The notes below the pieces were generated by a model that was not told where the DNA came from, made no database searches, and saw only the letters and a list, made by a program, of their open reading frames with translations. 64,000 bases of DNA from NCBI RefSeq assembly GCF_031846165.1, contig NZ_JAVRIE010000003.1, forward strand, positions 186,001 through 250,000, written 5' to 3'. Made by a program: the position numbers and the translations under genes. Numbering within the stretch: the first letter of the stretch is position 1; each line of letters begins with the position of its first letter. The stretch comes from Glaciecola blandensis (GTDB taxonomy: Bacteria > Pseudomonadota > Gammaproteobacteria > Enterobacterales > Alteromonadaceae). Below are positions 36,901-44,513 of the stretch, piece by piece.

Positions 36901-36950
36901 AAGGTCTAACTGACCGCAGAATCCTTGTTGGTGCAAGCTATAGGTTCTAA
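33906..36950 (+). CDS. Large TonB-dependent receptor
   Basis: This 1014-residue outer-membrane receptor takes up a substrate using TonB energy. It has a signal peptide ending FALAQ, a TonB-box-like stretch VEVIEIKGIRSSL, and a plug domain with LPDQNLAEVLENVTGVQI and IRGTDENRVEINGV (about residues 65-190). A 22-strand barrel follows, ending in an aromatic Phe (VGASYRF). The form resembles the Xanthomonas/Caulobacter-type receptors often used for oligosaccharides; the substrate is not readable. GTG 33906 is preceded by AAAGGAAG. A strong terminator follows. The DgoA-like aldolase gene upstream hints at sugar-acid or galactan use, a weak inference. Confidence 0.92.
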   Translation: MTTTKNFKLSTLAIALAALGGASASGFALAQEEEASNDNNVEVIEIKGIRSSLTKALAEKRASSKLVEVIQSDDIGKLPDQNLAEVLENVTGVQITRTAGVGTAVQIRGTDENRVEINGVSTVGSGSGRGGISFEDLPAALISSVEVTKAPEAKTIEGSVGGTINLRTLRPLELTDTVFAVRGKVQNSDLDVDDNYSPILSGTFGDNWSTDNGEFGIVISASYAEQNVSAFRPRADRDGLVTTDQNYDADGRAGEPSDRIIGSAEDFDFLRIQFFNQDYDILDYETTNFSASFEWQPNDKLRLYVDALVNDQQRTQESTEIQFSGVSDIDVVDITTNTSFETVNFGSIDTPSGIINIPSIQAVTSGVLLPDAILASGLNPNIRTTTNTGARLTDSSVIRIGGEWTDDKYVLSAEYAVSQSDTVTPNFATRLDFINPNSAQPVLGGSVDNGTPVEFDLRGGTLQFGIAQGLATSPTTAQLLDPANYALSQAQQVRDLSENEETAFRSDFTYFLDGAIPFVSSIDVGYRYNESSTLNNDFNNSRVNLTSSSSEFDRPRASLFSNIVVPGSPNFNAADGRRLFVRDFLIINPGLSYSDPDAVAQAINSAIISASDDPNNPGETLGALVQDESAFFDISEETHALYAQANFESDILRGSVGLRYVTTELTSIGLVENNGSFEQLVETGDYDFVLPRLNLVADINSDVVLRASLGRDINRPDFDNLSTSTQFTVNANAPVVAGNPNLVPEDIWSVDLAVEYYFAPSSVLSAGVFYKKRKDLFIPFTEDPPGNVVDGVLNIDITAPCEDGGIFNPVADRNINNPSPGEGICVPFQSTFNGNGDTTQKGIELAFQYDLAGFEDDLGWASGFGVIANYTYQDASSGDDFRSFNSRGIAILEALGIAEEDAQDRVELQNLSKNAYNFTLFYEKYGISARARYTWRSAYIATDAFQFGLPRVNEARGQLNASINYDVNENLSFGLEGINITQSDAEQSCVNEGGLLCFQGLTDRRILVGASYRF

Positions 36951-36974
36951 CTGGCTCTGTTACATATATTTATG

Positions 36975-36997
36975 AAGGCTGCTTGCAGCCTTTTTTT
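36975..36997 (+). terminator. Intrinsic terminator of the TonB receptor gene
   Basis: AAGGCTG and CAGCCTT pair around a four-base loop and run into a continuous T tract. It lies 24 bases after the receptor stop and isolates the peptide locus that follows. Confidence 0.9.
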
Positions 36998-37003
36998 ATG
37001 CCT

Positions 37004-37023
37004 ATGGTTTTCATTAAAACCAT
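37004..37023. repeat. 8-base-pair inverted repeat upstream of the peptide locus
   Basis: ATGGTTTT and AAAACCAT are perfect arms with a CATT loop, just after the receptor terminator. It may be part of a second terminator or a regulatory site. No assignment is made. Confidence 0.4.
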
Positions 37024-37068
37024 CCTTTACACCAGTAGTTTCATCTATTGATTCATAGCACACTGAGC

Positions 37069-37082
37069 TCTCAAGCTTGAGA
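37069..37082. promoter_or_regulatory. 14-base perfect palindrome upstream of the peptide genes
   Basis: TCTCAAGCTTGAGA is a perfect palindrome 91 bases before the first peptide start codon. It is a candidate operator for the peptide pair. A TTGGTG/TATAGA pair with 17-base spacing lies between it and the gene, but the predicted start of transcription would cut into the ribosome site. Confidence 0.4.
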
Positions 37083-37173
37083 TGGGAGGGTGAACATACA
37101 TAGTATTTTGTTCATCACTTTATTGGACTTGGTGCTTCGAAACTAAGTCACTATAGATAACAAGGATGTAAAA

Positions 37174-37386
37174 ATGAGAGAAATTAACGACGTTGAAATT
37201 GGTTTGATTAGTGGTGCTGGCGATGCAGCAGATGCGGCTCAAGGCGCTGTTGCTGGTGGGTCGTACGCAGCAGGCGCGATTGGTGTCGCTGTAGCTGTTG
37301 GCGCAACTGTGACAGCACCGGTCACCATTGGTGTTATCGCGGTTGCTGCTATTGCTGGTGCCGCTTATGAATTTTTCACAGATTAG
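37174..37386 (+). CDS. Double-glycine-type leader peptide, bacteriocin-like (peptide 1)
   Basis: The 70-residue product starts with a leader of the double-glycine type: REINDVEIGLISGA, with Glu at -8, hydrophobic residues at -12, -7 and -4, and Gly-Ala before the predicted cut. The remaining 55 residues are almost entirely Gly, Ala, Val and Ile with GxxxG-like spacing and one long hydrophobic helix, ending EFFTD. This is the design of class II microcins and two-peptide bacteriocins that insert in membranes. The ribosome site is AAGGA. A matching second gene begins 12 bases after the stop. No peptidase-containing ABC exporter is visible in the window. Confidence 0.65.
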   Translation: MREINDVEIGLISGAGDAADAAQGAVAGGSYAAGAIGVAVAVGATVTAPVTIGVIAVAAIAGAAYEFFTD

Positions 37387-37398
37387 AGGGAACTAAAA

Positions 37399-37647
37399 AT
37401 GAAAGAATTAACGACATACGAGTTAGCGCAGGTATCTGGCGCAGGTGTTTCTGGTGGTGATGTAGCAGAAGCCGCTGGTGCCGGCGCTGCTGCTGGAGCC
37501 GGAACAGGGGCCGTTGTTGGCGCAGCGGTAGGCGGGCCAATTGGAGCTGGCTTTGGTGCTGTTGTCGGCGGCTTGGTTGGCGCTTTGGCATTTGGTGTAG
37601 ATAGCATCGTGGATCAGATTCAAAACGATGGTGGGAGTGTTTCTTAA
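37399..37647 (+). CDS. Double-glycine-type leader peptide, bacteriocin-like (peptide 2)
   Basis: The 82-residue product has a leader KELTTYELAQVSGA that lines up position by position with that of the preceding gene, ending Gly-Ala. The mature part of about 67 residues is very rich in Gly and Ala with repeated GxxxG and AxxxG spacing, then an acidic, polar tail (DSIVDQIQNDGG). Two adjacent peptides with matching leaders and helix-packing motifs suggest a two-peptide pore former. Start ATG 37399 follows GAGGGAACT. Function is inferred only from composition and arrangement. Confidence 0.65.
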   Translation: MKELTTYELAQVSGAGVSGGDVAEAAGAGAAAGAGTGAVVGAAVGGPIGAGFGAVVGGLVGALAFGVDSIVDQIQNDGGSVS

Positions 37648-37661
37648 CACTGCTAAAATTT

Positions 37662-37684
37662 ATCGGCCTACACTGTAGGCCGAT
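37662..37684 (+). promoter_or_regulatory. Strong hairpin between peptide 2 and the membrane protein gene
   Basis: ATCGGCCTAC and GTAGGCCGAT are perfect 10-base arms separated by three bases. The sequence after it on the plus strand, TCAATTAAAACT, is not a T tract, so it is unlikely to be a full terminator. It may stabilise the upstream peptide mRNA or attenuate expression of the next gene. Confidence 0.6.
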
Positions 37685-37712
37685 TCAATTAAAACTAATT
37701 CAAGGAAGAAAA

Positions 37713-38147
37713 GTGAAGAAAACATACATTTATATTGCGGTATTCTCATTTTATAATTTCGCTTTTGTCGCAGCCAATAACGCCTACATTGTGTTGAGCC
37801 TTTGTTTGTTACTCGTCCCAAGCTATGTGTCAGCGCATGCTTACAAGTACTTCAAAGGAGCTAACATAGTGCTTGAAGCAGAGCGCTTGCCTATATTGAA
37901 CGTTCTTAGTCGCCTGATTAATGACCGAAAGGTGAAAACACAGCAAAGTGATAGCTCATTGTTTGTCGTCATGACAATTAATGCAATGTCGCTTTCATGC
38001 GCGGTTTGTATTTTATTTGCGAGAGACAACTTATCTCTTTGGATGATTGGACTTGCTTGTTCAGCTTTTTCAGTCCTATTCGCTCTATTGATGAGGCGTC
38101 ATTTTAGCTTGAAACTAACACATCAACGTAAAGTTAATGCTCGCTAG
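37713..38147 (+). CDS. Small four-helix membrane protein, possible immunity protein
   Basis: This 144-residue protein of no recognised family has about four hydrophobic segments (residues 4-22, 24-42, 84-103 and 108-126) and a basic loop and tail. It starts at GTG 37713 with AAGGAAG five bases upstream, 65 bases after peptide 2 and on the same strand. Small polytopic proteins encoded directly after bacteriocin genes are often immunity proteins, which is the basis for the suggestion. The alternative is an unrelated membrane protein. Its end converges on the Sel1-like gene with a single base between stops. Confidence 0.6.
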   Translation: MKKTYIYIAVFSFYNFAFVAANNAYIVLSLCLLLVPSYVSAHAYKYFKGANIVLEAERLPILNVLSRLINDRKVKTQQSDSSLFVVMTINAMSLSCAVCILFARDNLSLWMIGLACSAFSVLFALLMRRHFSLKLTHQRKVNAR

Positions 38148-38148
38148 A

Positions 38149-39162
38149 TCAATAAAATGTAAACACCCAACGGTCTTTTTCTCTGGCAGGGTAAGCATGA
38201 CCAATCTTTTGTATTTTGGAGACCATATTGGCAGACAGGCTTTCAGCTAAAAAGATCTCTTTAGCACTGGCTTTCTGATACAAACGACTCTGAATAAACT
38301 CGGCTCTGCCATAAACGAGATCGTTGGTGGTAAAATGCTTGGCAACCGAAGCATTAGCTAATGCTAATGATAGTGATGTATGTCCCTTATTTCGGCTTTC
38401 TTCAATGTGTTTGGGAGAATGTGCGTTCATATCACTTAACTTTAGTAAGGCCAGTATACTTCCCTGATTTGCTGCTTGTGTTAGGTATTGATACTTGGAT
38501 TTTTCAAACGCATCTCTGGCACTAATATATTCATCTCTTGGTAGCTCTTCTAGTTTCATATACTCCATATATTGCTTTGATGGGATACTTCCTATCACCT
38601 CCAACGCCGGTGTGAAGCCATCTTTCGAGAGTGTTATAAAGCGTGTTAGATGCTGTTCTCGCATCTCCTCAGGCACTCCTTGGCAAAAGTTGTAACGTTG
38701 AGTTAATCGCTCTGCTAAATCGGCTTCACCGGTTTCAATAGCGAATTCAAATTTCTCTTCGAGATCTGCTTTGCTCGATGGTGCCTTGTTACACCTTGAT
38801 AAGTACGCGGCGATAACGAAGCCTGCTGCCTTATCTCCGTTCTGATAAGCCAATTGCAGTGCAGGTAATTTATCTGTAAGCAGGCCGTCTAGTTGCCAAA
38901 AAGGCCGGTTGAGCCAAACCAGCTCGGGAGGATTATGCGGCTTAGCATCACTTTGCTCTTTGACTGCCATGACCGGCTCATATTGATCTGACTCTGGAAT
39001 GGTGACTAGATTCTCAAGCTCAGAGTTTGGGCTTGTCGAATGAGATTGTTGGCGAATGTTAGGCTCAAATTGTACAAGCCAAATCGCAATACTTGAGAAT
39101 ATAATAATTAGGCTCACTATTATGAGCATTGGCAAAATACTGTGAATATTGGCTTTGGTCAT
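38149..39162 (-). CDS. Membrane-anchored protein with Sel1/TPR-like repeats
   Basis: The 337-residue protein has one N-terminal membrane helix (about residues 8-28), a polar linker, then a helical domain. Segments such as LAYQNGDKAAGFVIAAYLSRC and AANQGSILALLKLSDMNA resemble Sel1-like repeats, with the small-residue pattern of that fold. It probably sits in the periplasm, anchored to the inner membrane. I start at ATG 39162, which has AAAAGGGTG upstream; a start at 39219 would add 19 residues before a basic stretch. Partner and role are unknown. It is divergent from the RND pump gene. Confidence 0.6.
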   Translation of the reverse strand: MTKANIHSILPMLIIVSLIIIFSSIAIWLVQFEPNIRQQSHSTSPNSELENLVTIPESDQYEPVMAVKEQSDAKPHNPPELVWLNRPFWQLDGLLTDKLPALQLAYQNGDKAAGFVIAAYLSRCNKAPSSKADLEEKFEFAIETGEADLAERLTQRYNFCQGVPEEMREQHLTRFITLSKDGFTPALEVIGSIPSKQYMEYMKLEELPRDEYISARDAFEKSKYQYLTQAANQGSILALLKLSDMNAHSPKHIEESRNKGHTSLSLALANASVAKHFTTNDLVYGRAEFIQSRLYQKASAKEIFLAESLSANMVSKIQKIGHAYPAREKDRWVFTFY

Positions 39163-39304
39163 CCTTTTCACCCTTTTCCTTTGGTGCAGATGCATAATAA
39201 CTAATATAGTTTGAATCACAAGTTGATTCAGTTGGTATTATTTTTCTGTTTGGCATTGTTTTTGTATGTACACTATAAGACTTGTTAAAAGAGACCTAGT
39301 ATTA

Positions 39305-41839
39305 ATGGATTCTATCGCTAAGAAACTAGTACATTTTTGTACTCAAAAACCGAAAATTGTGTATGTTGTTTTACTGCTATTAACACTCGGTTTTATGGCC
39401 CAAATTCCACGCATACAAATTGATACAGATCCAGAGAATATGCTGGATGCAGAGCATCCTGCTAGAGTATTTCATAATCAAGTTAAAACCACCTTTGCAA
39501 TGTACGATGCTATCGTCGTTGGCGTCGTCGATAGTAGTGACCCAAATGGGGTATTCACCCAATCATCATTGACTGACATTTCTGTCATAACAGAGTCAAT
39601 AATGTCAATAGATGGTGTAGTTTCTGCTGATTTAATGTCCATATCGACTGTCGATAATATTAGCCAAACATCGACTGGTACGATTCGTTTCGAATGGATG
39701 ATGCCATCACCTCCTGCGAGCACAGCTGAAGCGCTTAAAATCCAAGAAAATCTTGCTCGCCTGCCGTTACTGCAAGACACATTGGCGTCGCAAAATGGCA
39801 AAGCTGCAGCGATATATGTACCAATACTCGATAAAAATGAAAGTTATAATATTGCTGAAAAAATTCGTAGTGAAATTTCGCAATTAAATGGCACCGCCGA
39901 TTGGTATATAACCGGTTTGCCTGTGGCTGAAGATCAATTTGGCTTTGAGATGTTTATTCAAATGGGGATATCAGCACCGCTTGCAGGCTTAACGATTTTT
40001 ATCCTACTGTTTTTATTCTTTCGCAATATTCCATTAATTATTGCACCTATGATTGTTGCGATGGCAACTGTTTTGATTACGATGGGTGCGTTGATTGGTT
40101 TAGGCTTTACCGTGCACATTATGTCGTCAATGATTGCGATATTCTTGATGCCTATCGCAGTGGTTGATTCTGTACATATTTTATCTGAATTCAGCGACCG
40201 TTATAAACCGGGTAAAAGTTTAAACGACACTATTGAAGAGGTAGTCGGGCATTTATTCACACCAATGTTATATACCTCTGTGACCTCATCGGTAGGCTTT
40301 TATTCATTGATGTTGACCCCAATCCCTCCAGTACAAATTTTCGGAGCATTTGTAGGCAGCGGGATATTACTTGCTTTCATTATTACTATCGTCTTCATGC
40401 CTGCGTACTTATCAAGGATGAATGAGACTTCACTCAATAAGTTACAAGAAGTTATGCATTCACAGCAAGGCGGTAGCAAAATAGCATCGTTTGCAAAATC
40501 TCTCGGCAGTTTTGCATTGAACAATCGGTTTGTCTTAGTGGCAAGCTTTGCCGTGGTATTCGCAGTCTCGATTTGGGGGATCAATCAAATACAGATTAAT
40601 GACAATCCTGTCCGTTGGTTCAAGCAAAATCATGAAATTAGAGTGGCAGATAAAGTCCTAAACGAAAACTTTGCCGGGACTTACGACGCTTATATCGTGC
40701 TAAGTACCAGCGATACTTTACCGCCTGTCTCAGACATCATATTCAATGATTTACCTGAATCTCTATTGCCATGGGCCAAGGAAAGAGTCACAGCGTTTGG
40801 CGACCAAGCGCCAAGTGAGCAGTATCAGCAACTTATTATCGATAGCGAAGATAAGTTGTTTGCTGATGTCAGTGAGGAAGAAGATGCCTATCTTTCAGGG
40901 TTAATCACTATTTTAGAAAAAAACCTTAGTAGCTCGAAAACTTTTCAGTCACCAGAACAACTTGCTTATATCAGCTCTCTGCAAACACACATGCAAGAAT
41001 CGGGTTTAGTGGGTAAATCGAACTCCTTGGCTGACGTAACAAAAGTCGTCAATCGTGAATTGCGTTCTGGCTCGGCAGAAGACTATCAAATCCCTAATTC
41101 ATCGCAAGCTGTTGCACAAACGCTCTTGCAATATCAGTCTAGCCATCGTCCAAACGATTTATGGCACTTTGTCACTCCCGATTTTCAGCAAACGCTTGTT
41201 TGGCTGCAATTGACGTCGGGAGATAATCAAGACATGACGAAGGTTATCGACTTAGTAGACAACTACGTGGCGGATAATCCATTACCACAAAACATCGAAT
41301 TAGGTTGGGCAGGCAAGGCTTATATAAACGTAGTTTGGCAAGATAACATGGTAGCTGGCATGCTTGATAGCTTGATTAGTGCCTTTGTTATTGTCTTTAT
41401 TATGATGGTTATTTTGTTCCGTTCTTTGGTCTTTGGTGTGCTAGCAATGCTTCCACTCACTATCACTATCACCTTTATTTATGGGCTTATTGGCATCATT
41501 GGTAAAGATTATGATATGCCAATTGCGGTACTATCAGCGCTAACTTTGGGGCTGTCAGTCGACTTTGCAATCCACTTTTTAGAGCGAGCTCGTGAAACGT
41601 ATAAGCAGACACAGAGTATTTCAGACACTTTTTCAATTATGTTTGATGAGCCTGCAACGGCAATCACTCGCAACGCGCTAGTCATCGCCTTAGGTTTCAC
41701 CCCTTTATTGTTTGCCCCGCTTGTTCCTTACATTACCGTGGGCGTATTTTTAGCCAGTATTATGGCGATATCAGCCTTAGTCACGCTATTGATATTGCCT
41801 TCAGTCATGACCATGGCAAAGAAAATAGTTTTTAAATAG
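39305..41839 (+). CDS. RND/MMPL-family exporter
   Basis: This 844-residue inner-membrane protein has two repeats, each with one helix, a large periplasmic loop and five more helices, the layout of the RND superfamily in its MMPL-like branch. The first half holds PMIVAMATVLITMGALIGLG and IFLMPIAVVDSVHILSEFSD; the second holds ALTLGLSVDFAIHFLERARE, where the Asp residues in membrane helices suit proton coupling. It starts at ATG 39305. The LolA-like protein gene 20 bases downstream and the beta-barrel gene after it suggest a pump, carrier and outer-membrane channel for a lipid-like substrate. Confidence 0.87.
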   Translation: MDSIAKKLVHFCTQKPKIVYVVLLLLTLGFMAQIPRIQIDTDPENMLDAEHPARVFHNQVKTTFAMYDAIVVGVVDSSDPNGVFTQSSLTDISVITESIMSIDGVVSADLMSISTVDNISQTSTGTIRFEWMMPSPPASTAEALKIQENLARLPLLQDTLASQNGKAAAIYVPILDKNESYNIAEKIRSEISQLNGTADWYITGLPVAEDQFGFEMFIQMGISAPLAGLTIFILLFLFFRNIPLIIAPMIVAMATVLITMGALIGLGFTVHIMSSMIAIFLMPIAVVDSVHILSEFSDRYKPGKSLNDTIEEVVGHLFTPMLYTSVTSSVGFYSLMLTPIPPVQIFGAFVGSGILLAFIITIVFMPAYLSRMNETSLNKLQEVMHSQQGGSKIASFAKSLGSFALNNRFVLVASFAVVFAVSIWGINQIQINDNPVRWFKQNHEIRVADKVLNENFAGTYDAYIVLSTSDTLPPVSDIIFNDLPESLLPWAKERVTAFGDQAPSEQYQQLIIDSEDKLFADVSEEEDAYLSGLITILEKNLSSSKTFQSPEQLAYISSLQTHMQESGLVGKSNSLADVTKVVNRELRSGSAEDYQIPNSSQAVAQTLLQYQSSHRPNDLWHFVTPDFQQTLVWLQLTSGDNQDMTKVIDLVDNYVADNPLPQNIELGWAGKAYINVVWQDNMVAGMLDSLISAFVIVFIMMVILFRSLVFGVLAMLPLTITITFIYGLIGIIGKDYDMPIAVLSALTLGLSVDFAIHFLERARETYKQTQSISDTFSIMFDEPATAITRNALVIALGFTPLLFAPLVPYITVGVFLASIMAISALVTLLILPSVMTMAKKIVFK

Positions 41840-41859
41840 TAGATTCGAGGAGAATATAA

Positions 41860-42669
41860 ATGAAGCAGAAAACAAGTTTTGTTAGTTTTATTGGATTGTT
41901 GTTACTCGGTGCTACTAGCGTCAGCAATTCTTTCGCACAGGAGCTTGACATTGCAGCGATCGTGAAGGAATCTGAAAAGGCAGCTTATTACGCTGGCGAT
42001 GATGGCCGTTCAGATGCTCGAATGATGATTGTAGATAAACAAGGTCGCAAACAAATGCGCCAGTTTACTATTTTGCGTAGAGACATAGCAGACAATGGCG
42101 ATCAACAAATGATGGTATTTTTTTCCCGACCATCTGATGTAAAAGACACCGTGTTTCGCGTAGAGAAACGGGCAGATTTGAGTGTAGAAGACGACAGGTG
42201 GTTGTACTTGCCGGCGCTTGACTTGGTGAAACGAATTTCTTCTGGCGACAAGCGAACCTCGTTTGTTGGTTCTCACTTTTTTTATGAAGACGTGTCAGGG
42301 CGTGCAATTTCAGAGGATAACTTTGAGCTTAAGTCACAAAGTGAGGAACACTATATTTTGTTAGCACGGCCTAAGGCAGCCGATTCAGTGGAATTTGCGT
42401 ATTACGAAGTGACCATTGATAAAGCAACGAAATTACCAATCTTAATTAATTTCTACGATAACAATGATCAAAACTATCGTCGGGTTGAAGCGGTAAAAAT
42501 AGATACTATCCAAGGTCATCCAACAGTAGTGCGCTCAAAAGTCAGTGACTTGGTCGGTGGCGCTTATACTTTAATGGAATTTCGCAATATTCAGTACAAC
42601 ATTGGATTAGATGATGAGGTGTTTACTGAAAGAAGTTTGCGCACACCACCTCGGCAATGGCTAGACTGA
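41860..42669 (+). CDS. LolA-like outer-membrane lipoprotein-sorting protein
   Basis: The 269-residue periplasmic protein has a signal peptide ending NSFAQ and then a half-barrel domain of the LolA/LppX-like fold. Characteristic segments are DARMMIVDKQGRKQMRQFTI, the FSRPSDVKDTVFRVE strand and DDRWLYLPALDLVKRISSGD. Proteins of this group are found beside MMPL pumps and are expected to carry hydrophobic cargo across the periplasm. It starts at ATG 41860 with GAGGAGAAT upstream, 20 bases after the pump, and ends one base before the beta-barrel gene. It is not the general LolA, which is normally near lolB or ftsK. Confidence 0.8.
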   Translation: MKQKTSFVSFIGLLLLGATSVSNSFAQELDIAAIVKESEKAAYYAGDDGRSDARMMIVDKQGRKQMRQFTILRRDIADNGDQQMMVFFSRPSDVKDTVFRVEKRADLSVEDDRWLYLPALDLVKRISSGDKRTSFVGSHFFYEDVSGRAISEDNFELKSQSEEHYILLARPKAADSVEFAYYEVTIDKATKLPILINFYDNNDQNYRRVEAVKIDTIQGHPTVVRSKVSDLVGGAYTLMEFRNIQYNIGLDDEVFTERSLRTPPRQWLD

Positions 42670-42670
42670 T

Positions 42671-44047
42671 ATGATTCGACTCAAAGTGACTCATTCGAGT
42701 GAAAAAAGAAGGCCCAATATCAGGCTCCTTCCTAGTTTCGGTCTGATATTCGTGGCGATGAGTGCCAATGCAACAGCGCTGGAGGATAGATCTTACCAGC
42801 AGGATACGATGGCACAAGAAGACGAATGGGATATGGGTGAATGGGAAGTGGAAGAGGATAAACCCTATCAATTTACAGGCTTTGCTGAGCTTGCTGCGGG
42901 AAGGCGAGTATCAAGTGATAGTCTATTGGGGACTGACACAACTTTATCCGATGCTCGTGTCCAGTTTTCGTTTGACTACGACCTCAGTCAATCTCGTCTA
43001 TCCATCACCACCGATGCCTATTATGATGGTGTTAAGGATGAATTTAGACTGCAGGTGAGGGAAGCAGCGTGGCAAGGTAACTTGTCTAGTCTTGGCGAGT
43101 GGGGAAAGCGCTTTGATCTCAAGCTTGGACAACAAGTACTGACTTGGGGGACCGGAGACTATGTGTTTCTCAATGACTTATTTGCTAAAGACTTTCAATC
43201 ATTTTTTGCCGGTCGCGATGACGAATATTTAAAAGCACCATCACTCTCAGCGAAACTATCTGGTTTCTTCGACGCCTTCAATGTAGATTTTGTTGTCACA
43301 CCAGAATTTACGCCAGATAATTTTATCAATGGTGATTATTTCTCGTTTTTTTCACCGCTTGCGGGTCAACAAGTTGCACCTGCTTTTGATGTCGAATCGG
43401 CGCTTCAACCCAGTTCACCTGAATACGCATTGCGCTTATACAAGAGCATCGATGCAACAGAGTTCGCGTTTTATGCCTATAAAGGCTTTCATAAGTCGCC
43501 AAATAGCTTCAACGACGCTTTTTTACCAAGCTTCTCAGCGTTAAATGTATATGGAGCGAGCGCAATAACGACCTTAGGGCCTGGTTTAGTGAATGCTGAG
43601 TTTGCTTATTATGATTCAAAGCATGATGCTGACGGCAGCAATCCACTGATACCTAACAGTCAGACTCGGTATTTATTGTCATATGAGCAAGAGCTAGTGA
43701 CTAACTTGACTGGAAGCGTTCAGTGGTATGCAGAACGTACTCAAGACTACGATGAACAATTACAAAGCTCTCTAACCCCAGAGTTTGAGACAAGTCGCAC
43801 GCGCATCTGGTTAACTCAACGACTGACTTACCGAGCGTTGCAGCAAACGCTAAGCATTAATGCCTTTCATTTCTATTCTACGTCTGATGATGATGGTTAC
43901 TTTAAGCTGACAAGCGACTATAGCCCGGTGGATAGCTGGCGCCTGTCAGCAGGATTAAATCTTTTTTACGGCGATAAAGCATATACCTTCTTTGGGCAGT
44001 TTGAAGATGCAAGTAATGCATTTATTCGTTTTAGATATTTTTACTAA
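42671..44047 (+). CDS. Outer-membrane beta-barrel protein (DUF1302-like)
   Basis: This 458-residue protein has a hydrophobic export segment (about residues 19-36, ending ANATA), an acidic patch rich in Glu, Asp and Trp, and then alternating amphipathic strands ending in FIRFRYFY, an aromatic terminal residue used by BAM. LKLGQQVLTWGTGDYVFLNDLF is the kind of segment seen in DUF1302 and alginate-export-like porins. It is encoded one base after the LolA-like gene. It likely forms the outer-membrane end of the RND/LolA-like system. The family name is tentative; the barrel nature is clear. Confidence 0.75.
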   Translation: MIRLKVTHSSEKRRPNIRLLPSFGLIFVAMSANATALEDRSYQQDTMAQEDEWDMGEWEVEEDKPYQFTGFAELAAGRRVSSDSLLGTDTTLSDARVQFSFDYDLSQSRLSITTDAYYDGVKDEFRLQVREAAWQGNLSSLGEWGKRFDLKLGQQVLTWGTGDYVFLNDLFAKDFQSFFAGRDDEYLKAPSLSAKLSGFFDAFNVDFVVTPEFTPDNFINGDYFSFFSPLAGQQVAPAFDVESALQPSSPEYALRLYKSIDATEFAFYAYKGFHKSPNSFNDAFLPSFSALNVYGASAITTLGPGLVNAEFAYYDSKHDADGSNPLIPNSQTRYLLSYEQELVTNLTGSVQWYAERTQDYDEQLQSSLTPEFETSRTRIWLTQRLTYRALQQTLSINAFHFYSTSDDDGYFKLTSDYSPVDSWRLSAGLNLFYGDKAYTFFGQFEDASNAFIRFRYFY

Positions 44048-44120
44048 TAGGGCTAGTTGAAAGTTGTTTCCGATAGGCGTGGTCAGCTTTCACAATCCCA
44101 CTTATATTGAGGAGTTTTTT

Positions 44121-44333
44121 ATGTCTGCTGAAAGAGCATTGACTGCATTTGCAGGGTTCATGGTATTGTTGTCTGTCGCACTCACCGTATGGGTGCACCC
44201 TAATTTCGTATGGTTCACAGTGTTTATTGGCGCCAACCTTTTTCAACAAAGTTTTACGGGCTTTTGTCCAGCAACCATCATATTGAAAAAAGTCTTTGGC
44301 TTTAAAAGCGAGAAAGAGCTCGCAAATATGTAA
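44121..44333 (+). CDS. DUF2892-family small membrane protein
   Basis: This 70-residue protein has two membrane helices (about residues 9-23 and 28-42) around the segment VHPNFVWFTVFIGANLFQQSFTGFCPATIIL, the YgaP-like membrane domain. Such domains occur alone or fused to rhodanese domains and are usually encoded with sulfur-oxidation or sulfide-detoxification genes. Here the sulfide:quinone oxidoreductase gene follows. The start ATG 44121 has TTGAGGAG eight bases upstream, with an upstream in-frame ATG at 44064 rejected. The Cys in GFCPA is conserved in the family. Confidence 0.85.
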   Translation: MSAERALTAFAGFMVLLSVALTVWVHPNFVWFTVFIGANLFQQSFTGFCPATIILKKVFGFKSEKELANM

Positions 44334-44345
44334 GACAGAGTTGAC

Positions 44346-44374
44346 TGAGCCTTGTCAATTATGACATTGGCTCA
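44346..44374 (+). terminator. Terminator-like hairpin after the DUF2892 gene
   Basis: TGAGCC/GGCTCA and inner GTCA/TGAC form a two-part stem, followed by TTTAGTTCTTT. It would allow the oxidoreductase gene to be transcribed separately from its own promoter. Confidence 0.5.
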
Positions 44375-44513
44375 TTTAGTTCTTTCAATGCTAAAATTAA
44401 AATATTCAATTAAAACAGTTGGATAGCATATAAACTAACTTGGCACGTCTTTTGTTAACACTCTTGTAACAAATCAGTATTTTTAATACGAGTGACTACA
44501 AAAGGATATCACT

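Noticed and set aside
37129..37157. TTGGTG-17-TATAGA promoter before peptide 1
   Set aside because: Transcription would start around 37164, inside the ribosome site, leaving no usable leader.
37376..37650. Several overlapping minus-strand frames opposite the peptide 2 gene
   Set aside because: They are shadows of Gly/Ala codons (GC-rich third positions); their Pro/Gln-rich products and lack of ribosome sites argue against coding.
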